In this document: one piece after another, positions 8,845-17,478 of the stretch | Layout of the letters: the number at the start of each line of letters is the position of its first letter | Position numbering within the stretch: position 1 is the stretch's first letter | From: JAEUMD01 sp050246945 | Lineage (GTDB): Bacteria > Pseudomonadota > Alphaproteobacteria > Rhizobiales > Hyphomicrobiaceae | Reading direction: 5' to 3' | NCBI GenBank assembly: GCA_050246945.1 | Contig: JBFWVC010000021.1 | Span: 5,066-69,065, forward strand | Length of the DNA: 64,000 bases | Notes under the pieces: generated by a model | The model's input: only the letters and a program-made list of their open reading frames with translations | What the model was told of the DNA's origin: nothing | Databases searched by the model: none | Position numbers and translations under genes: made by a program

Positions 8845-10233
8845 TCATTTTCGCGAGTCAGCGCCTCGCAACGGCAATACCTCATGGAACTTGCCGCTCG
8901 CGGTGAATTCGGGCGGCGCCTCGCTTTCGCGCACCTCGACGTCTTCGAGGCCGTTGTCGCGAAACACCCGCTTCACCGACTTCATGACGTCTGGAAAGAT
9001 ATTCCCTGCCGCCGCCTCGTCCGCCGGTTCCAGTCGCACTTCGAACTCTCGCTCGCTTGTCTGGACCAGCTGGATTCGCCGGGCGCCGTCGTGCTCGAGA
9101 TCGAAGACGAGCGGCGAGAGCGTCACCTGGCCCACGCGAACGAGCGTCGCATCGCGACCTTCCACCCGAAAGCTGCGGAACGGCGAGCCGCAGGGGCACG
9201 GGGCCGTGTAGAAACGAAGGCAGTCGCCGAGGTCATATCGGATGAAGGGTTGAACGTCGTTGACGAGCACCGTCAGCAGCACGGTCGCCGACAGAGTGCC
9301 GTCGGGAATGGGCCGCATCGCTTCGTCGACCGCTTCGAGGATGACCCAATCTTCGTGCACATGCTTCCGCCCGTGGCCGCACACAAACGACATCACCAGG
9401 CACTCGGTGCAGCCATAAGTGTCGAGAATGCCGTATTTCAGCGACGGGAAGGCCCGCCGGACCCGCTCGCGAAGATCATCAGTGAGGGTCTCGCCCCCCG
9501 TGTTGAAGAGCACCGGCTCGATCTGCAGTCGCCCAGCCTCCTCTTCTTTGGCGAGAATCGTCAGCATGCTTGGATAGGTCACGATGCTGGAGATCTTCGG
9601 GATCGCGTTAAGTTGTCCAACGAGCCGGCCGATCGGCTGTTCGGCCTCGATGAAGGTCAACCCCCGCTCCAGGCTCGGATGGAGATTTCTCACCAATTTG
9701 TTAAACCCGGCGCCGGCAAAGTGACCGTTGCCGCCAGTGATTGTCACCCTCGTGCCTAGCTTGCGGATCTCCCGGACGAGCTTCCATTGGTGTCGATCGA
9801 AGCGCGCCATTGAAATCCCAAAAGAATATTCCAGAAAGGATGATGGCAACACGATTACGGCTGGTTCGCCCGATGTTCCAGAGGTCCGGAAGATGGCGAC
9901 ATCGTCGATAGGCACGCCAATCTTCTGGATATCCCTGAGATGATCGCGTGCCCTGTCGAGGGGAAGTGAACGAATTGTCAGCCAGTCGTCGAACTCCCTC
10001 ATGAGATCAGGCTTGCGGGTCACCGGCAATTCATGCAGTTGGACCTCGCTTGATGGTCCCAGATCCGCACAAAGCCTGCGAAACAGGGGGGAGTCGCGCC
10101 GCGCTTTTTCCACGAGACGCCGTAGGTTGCGGAGTTGCTTGGCTTCTATTCGCTTCCGTCCGCCCCAGGCTGTCCAGAGCCCGCCGGCAAAGTATCCAAA
10201 TGTTCTAAGAAGGCTGAATCGCATTGCAGGCAC
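8845..10233 (-). CDS. CapK/phenylacetate-CoA-ligase-like adenylate-forming enzyme
   Basis: About 460 residues with the acyl-adenylate signature FRTSGTSGEP (about residues 114-123), a central TYGCTEC segment and a QPFIRYDLGDCLRFY segment typical of the CapK/PaaK branch of the ANL superfamily. A CPCGSPF cysteine motif follows, as in many PaaK-like proteins. CapK-like enzymes are common in capsule and exopolysaccharide loci, where they are thought to activate an acyl group for decoration; the substrate here is unknown. The longest frame begins with GTG (10233); ATG at 10224 (MRFSLLRTFGYF) is an equally good start. It lies at the left edge of the exopolysaccharide genes and is convergent with the secreted protein gene. 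Confidence 0.8.
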   Translation of the reverse strand: MPAMRFSLLRTFGYFAGGLWTAWGGRKRIEAKQLRNLRRLVEKARRDSPLFRRLCADLGPSSEVQLHELPVTRKPDLMREFDDWLTIRSLPLDRARDHLRDIQKIGVPIDDVAIFRTSGTSGEPAVIVLPSSFLEYSFGISMARFDRHQWKLVREIRKLGTRVTITGGNGHFAGAGFNKLVRNLHPSLERGLTFIEAEQPIGRLVGQLNAIPKISSIVTYPSMLTILAKEEEAGRLQIEPVLFNTGGETLTDDLRERVRRAFPSLKYGILDTYGCTECLVMSFVCGHGRKHVHEDWVILEAVDEAMRPIPDGTLSATVLLTVLVNDVQPFIRYDLGDCLRFYTAPCPCGSPFRSFRVEGRDATLVRVGQVTLSPLVFDLEHDGARRIQLVQTSEREFEVRLEPADEAAAGNIFPDVMKSVKRVFRDNGLEDVEVRESEAPPEFTASGKFHEVLPLRGADSRK

Positions 10234-10512
10234 CGCTAGAAGGCTCGATCGTATTCATCGTGGGCCGGCACGGCGGCCAATCTGTTGGCCACCACGTCTC
10301 TCGGTATTTGGATGGCGACGGTTGCCAGCTTCATGCCTCAGTTCGGTCTATTGATGACAGCTGTGTCCATCAACATAACCCCGCTTTCGGAAATGCGTTG
10401 ATAGCGGTCGATTAGCTCGGGCGTTCTTATTGGAAGCGCAATTGTGTGCGGCGCAATAACGTTGCAGGCCGTTCGTCCGGATATGGCCCGAAGCCGTCAT
10501 CCACTCGTTCGT

Positions 10513-10740
10513 CTATTTTCGTCTGCTGCCAGGGGAGCAGCAGAAGTTGAATGGATGGTGCGACGAGCACTGCTCGTGCCCAGCGTGTCTGGTCCGAGTG
10601 ACGGCCGTGGCAACGCGACGCGCTTCGTCCATGGTCAGCTTATTGCCGACCCGGCGGCGTGCTTCATCGCCTTCGCCATACACGAATGCCGGCGATTTGC
10701 CGTCGGCATCGAGGCCCTGAAACCCGAAGGGCGTCGCGGT
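10513..10740 (-). pseudogene. Remnant of a small LTxDEARRxA-family protein
   Basis: On the minus strand, from 10740 down to a TAG at 10513-10515, one frame stays open for about 75 codons without a start: FGFQGLDADGKSPAFVYG, then KLTMDEARRVATAV. This matches my memory of a small hypothetical protein widespread in Hyphomicrobiales (DANGxALAYVY ... LTRDEARRIAANIAKLP). The codon immediately upstream is TGA, and the sequence diverges after ATAVTR, so it looks like a decayed fragment. I see nothing else in the gene-free stretch 10234-10914. Confidence 0.4.
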
Positions 10741-10914
10741 TCAGTGGGCCTGTTGCGGGTGTAGGGATGGGGCTATAGCTGCGCTCAAGTGCTGGCCGTT
10801 GCCGAGCGCTCTGGCGGCCGCAAAATGCGCTTGATAGGCGAATTCTTATCGCACCAGGATCGCACCTGACGCAGCAACGGCGACTTCGATTATTCGCCAA
10901 CCATTTGAAATCAT

Positions 10915-10990
10915 TGGTGCCGGCTGAGGGACTCGAACCCCCGACCCCCTGATTACAAATCAGGTGCACTACCAACTGTGCTAAGCCGGC
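10915..10990 (-). tRNA. tRNA-Thr (UGU anticodon)
   Basis: The minus strand reads GCCGGCTTAGCACAGTTGG as acceptor and D-arm, an anticodon stem CCTGA/TCAGG with loop TTTGTAA (anticodon TGT), GGTTCGAGTCC in the T-arm, and an encoded CCA end at 10915-10917. All arms pair as a normal 76-nt tRNA. It lies alone between two polysaccharide genes. Confidence 0.95.
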
Positions 10991-11103
10991 ATACCCGACC
11001 TGCGCACCCACGCAGCACGCGCGACAGGCGAGGCTGAGGGGCAGGCGGGCCCCTTATTAGCTGGTTCGCGCGTCGCACGCCAACCCCTTGTTCGACGGCG
11101 CCG

Positions 11104-12651
11104 TCACGTGCCCGCCTGTCGGCGCCCGGCGCGCGGCTGAAAGACATCGATGATTTCTATGCCGGCAGCGAAATTATGCGTATGCGGACCGCAGCCTTGC
11201 CCGACGGGGCCGAAATTGAGTGTTGCAACGAGGTTCTGGCGGAACCGTTCCGGGTCGAGTGCACTGACGCGATTGAGAGTCAACGCACTTCCGTAGCCCC
11301 CGGTGCAGTCCTGCGCTGGCCGCCAAAGATTGCCCTTGTGCATGTAAAGCGCGCCCGCCGGTCGCGCGGAGCGCGCATCGACGAGCACAGGGTTCAAGGG
11401 GTGCGGCTGCCAGGGCCCCTCGAGCCGCTCGGCCGTATACAGCGAGAGACTATCCCAGCTCGATGCGCCAGGCTGCGTCGTGCCCGCAAAGATCCACAGC
11501 CGCCCTCCATGTTCGAGGAATGTGGCGTCATGCACCGGCTCGTCCAGTAGCCTTGCATGATGCACCCACCTGTCGGGGAAGCGCTCGGCTCGGTAGAGGT
11601 CGAGGCGACCCGCCGCGGAAGCTTCCGGCATCATCCAGAACTGCCCGCTGTGACGGAAGACGTGCGGATAGGACAGATGATGCGGTTCTTCGAGCACGAC
11701 GCGTGTCTGTCCGGTGGCACCGTCGCGGTCGATGACAAAATGCGAGATGACGCCGCGCCCCGTAGCATACGGCAGTTCCTCGACGAAGACGTGATGCCAA
11801 CCATCATGATAGACGACGAAGGGGTCTGCGTAATAGCGCTGACCATCGTCGGCAAGCAGCTTGAAGAATGCGTATGGCAGTTCCTCGCTCGCGCGCGTTC
11901 GCGTCGCACTCGCGCGATAGGCAACCTGCCAGACCGGGGCCTGCTTGAGCAGGGCGTCGCGCTTTTCGGCAGCCTTCTTCTGCACCCGGCGGGCGAGCAC
12001 GGCGATGGCGTTCGAGTCGAGCAGCGCCCCGCCGATGTCGTCCGCAGGTAAGACTGGCGGAGCGGGCGTCGGCGTCGTCGCGAAGGCAAGCGGCGACCGG
12101 CCTGCGGCCAGCGCGGAGACGGTGCGTTGGAGCGCTGCCACGAGATGGGATAGAACGGCTTCGGCACTGTCCAGCAGCCGGTGCGGGGCCTCGAGCGCCG
12201 GCAGCGCCAGCGTCGATGTGACTCCCGTCGCGGGCTCAGCCAATGCCAGCACTGGCGCACGCCCCTCGAGCAGCGCGTTCCACAGCGCTGCCTCGCCCCC
12301 CGATCCGTCGAATGTCGGCACGAGTATGCGCGGCCCCTCGCCGGCAGTGACGGGGGAAGCGCTGAGGTCGATGAGGATGTCGGCATTGATCTCAGCCACC
12401 TCGCTCGCTTTGACGTGGGGCACAGTAGCCACACCTGCCGCATCCGTGAGCCAGGCGCGATCCCTCGACATGGTCCGTTCCAGAAGCAGCAGTCCATCGA
12501 GAGCGGCGGCGCGGGTAGACCAAAACTCTGTCCGTGGCGCGGGCGTCACGACGAGCTGGGCTGCCACTCCAGGGGTGCGGCCCGCCGCTTCAAGTGCGCG
12601 AGCGTGCCATTGCCGGAATGAACCGTCCTGAACCTGGAAGCCGATCCGCAT
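11104..12651 (-). CDS. Formyltransferase-like/GINT1_N-like beta-propeller protein of the EPS locus
   Basis: A 515-residue protein in two parts. Residues about 1-190 resemble the N-terminal domain of formyltransferase-like proteins (MRIGFQVQDGSFRQWHARAL, ADILIDLSASP). Residues about 240-510 form a five-bladed propeller-type region of the GH43-like kind: YYADPFVV, WHHVFVEE, YPHVFRHSGQFWMMPE, HDATFLEHGGRLWIFAG. In plants this module is the N-terminal part of glucosamine inositolphosphorylceramide transferase 1 (GINT1_N); in bacteria it occurs in surface-polysaccharide loci. A role in modifying or transferring a sugar is inferred from domain and position. No catalytic residue could be assigned with certainty. 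Confidence 0.65.
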   Translation of the reverse strand: MRIGFQVQDGSFRQWHARALEAAGRTPGVAAQLVVTPAPRTEFWSTRAAALDGLLLLERTMSRDRAWLTDAAGVATVPHVKASEVAEINADILIDLSASPVTAGEGPRILVPTFDGSGGEAALWNALLEGRAPVLALAEPATGVTSTLALPALEAPHRLLDSAEAVLSHLVAALQRTVSALAAGRSPLAFATTPTPAPPVLPADDIGGALLDSNAIAVLARRVQKKAAEKRDALLKQAPVWQVAYRASATRTRASEELPYAFFKLLADDGQRYYADPFVVYHDGWHHVFVEELPYATGRGVISHFVIDRDGATGQTRVVLEEPHHLSYPHVFRHSGQFWMMPEASAAGRLDLYRAERFPDRWVHHARLLDEPVHDATFLEHGGRLWIFAGTTQPGASSWDSLSLYTAERLEGPWQPHPLNPVLVDARSARPAGALYMHKGNLWRPAQDCTGGYGSALTLNRVSALDPERFRQNLVATLNFGPVGQGCGPHTHNFAAGIEIIDVFQPRAGRRQAGT

Positions 12652-12887
12652 CGGATAAGGAGATTCCTCGAATTGGCTGATTGGCCTTGTTTGAAACGCA
12701 GCGCACGATGCTGTCCGGCACCCGCGTAGTCATCGAGAACACTTCTGCATTCGTCTCGATTGGGTGGCGCGGCGGACTTTTTGATCTGAACCAGGCTGGA
12801 ATCGCTGAGTTCGCTCGTTTCGTCCAGATCGCGACTTCTTTCGACTCCCGCAGCAGAATACGACGAATTCCGCTATCGCGGCACTAA

Positions 12888-13053
12888 AGCATGTTTAGCG
12901 GAAGTGTGGAGCGGTTCGGCGTGAAAAACATGCTCAAGGACAGGCGAGCATGTTTAGCTGAAGTGCGGAGCGGTTCAGCGTGAAAAACATGCTCAAGGAT
13001 AAGAAAGCGTATTTAGTCGAAGTATAGAGCGGTACTGCGTGAAAAACATGCTG
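12888..13053. repeat. Array A: three 49-nt palindromic repeat units
   Basis: Units at 12888-12935, 12946-12994 and 13005-13053, separated by 10-nt spacers (AAGGACAGGC, AAGGATAAGA). Each unit begins GAGCATGTTTAGC and ends AACATGCTC, so the ends are inverted repeats, with inner CTGAA/TTCAG arms. The third unit is the most degenerate. The same family recurs at 58555 and 63777. The rest of the 12652-13463 gap has no gene that I can support. Confidence 0.9.
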
Positions 13054-13070
13054 GAGACAACGGACCGGAC

Positions 13071-13121
13071 CTGACGTTTGATGCCCGGGCGAAGGTCGTC
13101 AAACGTCAGTCGACCCAGAAC
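13071..13121. repeat. 49-nt module with 11-bp hairpin after array A
   Basis: CTGACGTTTGA (13071-13081) and TCAAACGTCAG (13099-13109) are perfect 11-bp inverted repeats. The segment 13073-13121 aligns without gaps to 58847-58895, which follows array B, with 38 of 49 identical bases by my count, including GAAGGTCGTC and CCAGAAC. Confidence 0.75.
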
Positions 13122-13463
13122 GCAAACCGAGAAATCTAAGGTTCCGGGCTGACGCCCTGGTGCCCCGTAAGGAACCAAGCGCCAGATTGGGAACACGAGC
13201 ATGCGAAAAGTTAATCACTTCCCTCCGGGCGGCTCGCCGATTAACCAAGCACGAATGCCCTTCTTGTTGCGCAAGGCTTCGTCTTGCGATCCTCTGGAAG
13301 CGGCTTCCCCTCCCTTTCAACATACGTCTGTTGCTCTCGCGGCGCAGGACTTGCAGACGTGGTACGCGTGCGCACAACCCTGCCCTCGGCAACGGAGGCA
13401 TCCACATCGCCCATGACGAAGGCCGCGTTGGCCTTGGAGATTTCGCCACTCGAGCAAAGGTAG

Positions 13464-14915
13464 ATGCTGCTACGCCAGACACTTCTCTATTTGCCGGCCC
13501 AGGTCATCGGTCCGATTTTCCAGTTCATCTCGGTGGTGGCCTGGACGCATTTCTTGTCGCCCGAGAGCATGGGCGTATTCGCGCTCGTAACGGCAACGCA
13601 GGAACTGGCCTACACGGCAACGCTCTTCTGGTTCACGCTCTACACCATGCGCTATCACGACGTGGGTGGGCCGGCTGAGGCGCGTCGGCGCTTCCTCGAC
13701 AGCGAGATGGCGGTGCTGCTGTCATCTGCTCTTGCATCCATCGCCCTCGTATTCGGCCTGAAGGCAAGCGTAGAGACGCAGTGGTCGGGATCGCTGATGC
13801 TGGCGGGCATCGCCTACATAACCTCACGCGCATTCGTGATACAACTTGGCGACCGCGCCCGCACTGAGCACGACACGATCACGTATTCCGTACTCCAGAT
13901 CGTTTGGCCGGTTTTCGGATTGGGCCTCGGCCTCGTGTTGGTTCAGGTGTTCGGAGCGACGGCGGCCGCCGTGCTGTGGGGCTACACCGCGGCACAGGTA
14001 ATCTCGATCGCCGTTGCAGTCCTCAGACTGGAAATCGGCTGGAAGCCGATGCAAGTCAGTACCGAGGTCGTTCGCCATGCCCTGCGTTACGGTTTGCCGC
14101 TGCTGGTGGGCGGCATCTTCATCTGGCTTGCCAACAACGGCTTGCGCTTTGTCGTGGAGCATCTGCAGGGCACTGTCGCTGTCGGTCTCGTGACGGTGGG
14201 CTGGGCGCTGGGCCTTCGCGCCGCTGCCTTTGCGTCAATGCTGGTCACGGCGGCAGCATTCCCTCTCGCCGTGAAGCGTGCGCGCGAAAGCGATATTTCC
14301 GATGGCCAGCGCCAGCTCGAACGCAACGGTGTGCTCTTGCTCGTCGCGCTTCTGCCTGCCGCCACGGGGTTGTGGCTGGTCTCGGAGCCGTTCGTCACGC
14401 TGGTCGTCGCCGATCCGTTTCGCAAAATGACCGCCGCAGTTCTGCCGATGGCCATTCTCGCCGGAACGCTTCGCAGCTTCCGCATACATTTCGGCGAGCA
14501 GGTGTTTCTGCTCCGCGAGCGTCCCATGATACCGCTCTACAACGATTTCCTCGATGCCGTGCTGTCGATCGCGGGAGGCGCGGCCGGTTTGCTGATCGGC
14601 GGCCTGCCCGGTTCGGTGGCGGGTGTGGCAGTGGCATCGTTCATCAGTCTCGTCGTGACGTTGGCCTGCGGATGGCATTGGTACCGGTTCACCATCCCGC
14701 TGATCGATGCATTGAAAGTCCTTGCAGCGACCGCGACGATGGCGCTTGTCGTCTCACGGCTCTCGATCGCTTCGACGGTTCCCTCGATCGGGTTCGCAGC
14801 TGCTGTCGGAGCTGCAACCTATGTGTTGGTACTGGCGCTGTTCTATCCGCACGGGCTCCACACGGCTCTCTCGCTGCTGCGTGGACGTTCCGCGGCCGAA
14901 ACTGAGGTGTCATGA
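13464..14915 (+). CDS. Wzx-type polysaccharide flippase (MOP superfamily)
   Basis: A 483-residue inner-membrane protein with about 12-14 hydrophobic helices and almost no soluble domains. The start MLLRQTLLYLPAQVIGPIFQFISVVAWTHFLSPE is typical of the polysaccharide transporter/oligosaccharide flippase family, which moves undecaprenyl-linked repeat units to the periplasm. Conserved features include the helix-1 Gln/Phe pattern and a central RYGLPLLVGGIFIWLANNGLRF segment. It lies upstream of a glycosyltransferase on the same strand, in a locus with polymerase-like and co-polymerase genes, which supports a Wzx/Wzy-dependent pathway. Confidence 0.85.
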   Translation: MLLRQTLLYLPAQVIGPIFQFISVVAWTHFLSPESMGVFALVTATQELAYTATLFWFTLYTMRYHDVGGPAEARRRFLDSEMAVLLSSALASIALVFGLKASVETQWSGSLMLAGIAYITSRAFVIQLGDRARTEHDTITYSVLQIVWPVFGLGLGLVLVQVFGATAAAVLWGYTAAQVISIAVAVLRLEIGWKPMQVSTEVVRHALRYGLPLLVGGIFIWLANNGLRFVVEHLQGTVAVGLVTVGWALGLRAAAFASMLVTAAAFPLAVKRARESDISDGQRQLERNGVLLLVALLPAATGLWLVSEPFVTLVVADPFRKMTAAVLPMAILAGTLRSFRIHFGEQVFLLRERPMIPLYNDFLDAVLSIAGGAAGLLIGGLPGSVAGVAVASFISLVVTLACGWHWYRFTIPLIDALKVLAATATMALVVSRLSIASTVPSIGFAAAVGAATYVLVLALFYPHGLHTALSLLRGRSAAETEVS

Positions 14916-15107
14916 AGGGAGAGCTGAACAGATCGATCCTTTTGCGTAGCGGTGCGATCGACGGGCAACCCTTCGCGCAGCTCTTAACCACGTGCTGCAA
15001 AAAGACCGTCAGCCGCAAACCGTGCGGCGGCCGTCGGCACGGATGTTGGGAGCGGCGATCCAGTCGCGTCGGCGCCGAAGCACCGAACCTGAAACTGCAG
15101 GAAATCC

Positions 15108-16346
15108 ATGAACTATAGACTGTGTGTCATCCATTCCTTCGATCCGCGCGGCGCAAAGGTCGGGGGGCTGGAGACTTTCATTCGCGACATGATCGGCTTT
15201 CTGCCTGAGGACTTCTCGTTCCTGATGATCGGCGTCGACGCGATTGGTGACCTGGACATCGGCAAGGTCACGCGTCAGACGTTCCGCGGCAGGGAATTCG
15301 ACTTCCTCCCCGTGCTCGCATACTCCGACGAACAGGCCCGTGAGGCTGCCAAGTCGATCCGCCAGTCTATCAATTTCCAGTTCATGCAGGGGCTCGTGCG
15401 CCACATTGGAGCGGTCCGCGCGGTCCTCAAGCAGCAACCCACCAGCGTCGATCTGCAGCGTGTCGAGTTTGCCAGCATGGTGCGTGCCCTGGGCATCCCG
15501 TTCGTGCAGATGCTGCACGGTGAGGGTGCCCCGAAGTTGCAGATGGATTCGCTGTTGAAAAGCTATCGCTACCTCCACAACATCAATGAATGGGTGGCGG
15601 TGAAGGCGTGCGATCGCTTCCTTTGCGTCAATCCGATCATCACCGATCGCATCCGCAAGACCTATCCGGGCGAGGCGCACAAAATCGATACGCTCTCCAC
15701 CTGGGTCGACAATCGCACCTTCCATCCACGGCCGCTGCCACAAGATGGCGGCTTTCGCGTGGCTTTCGCCGGCCGCCTGGATCTCTTCAAGGTGCCGTCT
15801 CTGATGTTCAGGACGGTGGCGCGATTGGCCGACAAGCTGGGCGCTGGTGTCGAGTTCCATTACATGGGAACGAGCGATCCGCGTCGCTTCCCTGAGTTCG
15901 AGCTGATCGCCGACAAGACGGTGCTCCATGGCTTCAAGTCCGCCGACGGCGTAGCGGACGTTCTTGCCAGCGTTCACGCCGGCATTCTCACCTCCGAGTT
16001 CGAGGGCATGCCGTTCTCGGTTCTGGAATCTCTCGGCTCCGGTCGTCCTGTCGGTGCCATTCACCTGCCGCAGCTGGCGAGTGTCGTCAAGGACGGGATC
16101 AGCGGCTACCTGGTGCCGCGCTCAGACGATGTCGAGGACATGGCCGACAGGCTGTCGGACGCTTTCGTGGAGATCCGCGATAGCCAGCGCGATGGCCGCA
16201 TCACGCCGGCGGGCGTCGCCGAACAGATCGCTGATTTCCGTCCCGAAGTGCAACTCGCCAAATGCTACGAAAATCACCGCGAGCTGCAGCGCTCCAAATT
16301 CGGCGGCGGCAGAACGACAAGTCTCAGCGCGGCGGCATCTCTTTGA
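15108..16346 (+). CDS. Glycosyltransferase family 4 protein
   Basis: A 412-residue GT-B glycosyltransferase. The N-terminal half has the Gly-rich GGLETFIRDM motif (residues 19-28); the C-terminal half has FAGRLDLFKVPSLMF and the GT4 nucleotide-sugar motif EFEGMPFSVLESLGSGRPV (about residues 298-316), with the two Glu of the E-x7-E signature. It probably adds one sugar to the lipid-linked exopolysaccharide unit on the cytoplasmic face. A gap of 192 bases with no supported gene separates it from wzx. Its last 23 bases overlap the 3' end of the convergent xylanase gene. Confidence 0.85.
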   Translation: MNYRLCVIHSFDPRGAKVGGLETFIRDMIGFLPEDFSFLMIGVDAIGDLDIGKVTRQTFRGREFDFLPVLAYSDEQAREAAKSIRQSINFQFMQGLVRHIGAVRAVLKQQPTSVDLQRVEFASMVRALGIPFVQMLHGEGAPKLQMDSLLKSYRYLHNINEWVAVKACDRFLCVNPIITDRIRKTYPGEAHKIDTLSTWVDNRTFHPRPLPQDGGFRVAFAGRLDLFKVPSLMFRTVARLADKLGAGVEFHYMGTSDPRRFPEFELIADKTVLHGFKSADGVADVLASVHAGILTSEFEGMPFSVLESLGSGRPVGAIHLPQLASVVKDGISGYLVPRSDDVEDMADRLSDAFVEIRDSQRDGRITPAGVAEQIADFRPEVQLAKCYENHRELQRSKFGGGRTTSLSAAASL

Positions 16347-17478
16347 GCACCTCGGCAACCGCGTGCCACGCGGGCTTTCTGCGGAATTCGCAATCCAGAA
16401 GCAAAGGCCGCGGCAGTCTCCGGCCCGCCTTCTCTTGTTCCATGTAATAGAGCCAGCTCGTGCGGTCGGAGAGCTGCCAGAAGCTCAGAGCGGTCACAGC
16501 CTTGTGCGCCAGAACAGGTGTCAGGAAATCGCGATAGGCCTTGGCGACAGCGGAGTCACGCGCGGTCGTCGTCCCCCGGAAGGCGCTGTCGTTGACGTCG
16601 CACTCGGTGATGTGGATTGCATATCCGAGTGCCGCGATCTCATCGAGGAAGCCGACGAAGCGCCCCATGTCGTAGGGAAGATCGGAGCGCAGGTGCGCCT
16701 GCAATCCGATGGCATCTATGGGAGCGCCATCCGCCTTCAGGCGTTTGACGAGCGCCAGGAGGCTGTCGCGGAACACTTGGCCATTGCCGTCCGCCGCTTC
16801 CGTCTGTGCTTCGTTGAGAACCAGGAGCGCACCTGGATCGTGCCTTCGCGCCGAGCGGAAGGCGCGCACGATGTAGCCTTCGCCCATTGCCGAAAGGAAC
16901 GGACCCTTGCGCAGATTGCCCTGCAGCTTGTCCCACGGCCCGATCGGTTCGTTGACGACGTCCCACGCCCAGACTTGACCCCGATAGCGTTCCATGACGG
17001 CCAGCAGATGCGCGTCCATCAGGTGTTCGATCTCGCCTGCACTGAGCTGATGAAGCCATCCCGGCAGGTCATCGTTCCAGATGAGCGTATGCGCACGCAC
17101 CTTGAGCCCATGCCCTGCGGCGAATGCCATCAGGCGGTCGGCCGAAGCAAAGTCGAGCGTGGCGGCATCAGGACGTAGGCTCGACATCTTGAACGACAGT
17201 TCGCTTGTGATGGCGTGCGCGTCGCGTTGATAGGCTGCGGCGTACTGTGCGCCATAGGGCTTGTCGAGTTCGTGCACGGCGAAGGCTGCGCCAAGCAGCA
17301 GCCCCTTCGCGGCGGCAAGCGCCGCTAGAGAAGCAGGCTCTGCGCCTGAGGGATGCGCATGTGAGCGGGGAGGACCAGACAACGCCGCAACACCCGTCAC
17401 CGCGGCGGTCGCCCCACCCAACAGCACATTGCGTCGCGTGAGACCGGGCCGGGCCGGGTGGTTGTCGTGGCGCGTCAT
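16324..17478 (-). CDS. GH10 endo-1,4-beta-xylanase-like hydrolase, Tat-exported
   Basis: A 384-residue GH10 (beta/alpha)8-barrel enzyme. TRRNVLLGGATAAVTG at residues 14-29 is a twin-arginine signal. The acid/base Glu lies in WDVVNEP (Glu177) and the nucleophile in HITECDVND (Glu292); KMSSLRP, RAHTLIWN and LNEAQTE are further GH10 markers. The gene is the last of a minus-strand run of glycosyltransferases and its ATG overlaps the upstream stop by 4 bases, so it is co-transcribed with polysaccharide synthesis. A role in trimming or releasing the polymer rather than degrading plant xylan is inferred. The polymer may contain beta-1,4-linked xylose- or glucose-like residues, but that cannot be read from the sequence. 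Confidence 0.88.
   Translation of the reverse strand: MTRHDNHPARPGLTRRNVLLGGATAAVTGVAALSGPPRSHAHPSGAEPASLAALAAAKGLLLGAAFAVHELDKPYGAQYAAAYQRDAHAITSELSFKMSSLRPDAATLDFASADRLMAFAAGHGLKVRAHTLIWNDDLPGWLHQLSAGEIEHLMDAHLLAVMERYRGQVWAWDVVNEPIGPWDKLQGNLRKGPFLSAMGEGYIVRAFRSARRHDPGALLVLNEAQTEAADGNGQVFRDSLLALVKRLKADGAPIDAIGLQAHLRSDLPYDMGRFVGFLDEIAALGYAIHITECDVNDSAFRGTTTARDSAVAKAYRDFLTPVLAHKAVTALSFWQLSDRTSWLYYMEQEKAGRRLPRPLLLDCEFRRKPAWHAVAEVLKEMPPR

Noticed and set aside
8668..9759. 363-codon plus-strand frame opposite the CapK-like gene
   Set aside because: Lies antisense to a gene with clear adenylation motifs; contains no motif or start signal of its own.
12888..13053. CRISPR array
   Set aside because: Spacers are only 9-10 nt and identical within arrays B and C; units are themselves palindromic and no cas genes are present. 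The same holds at 58.6 and 63.8 kb.
15009..16064. 351-codon minus-strand frame opposite the glycosyltransferase
   Set aside because: Mirror frame of the GT4 gene; His/Arg/Glu-rich with no domain.
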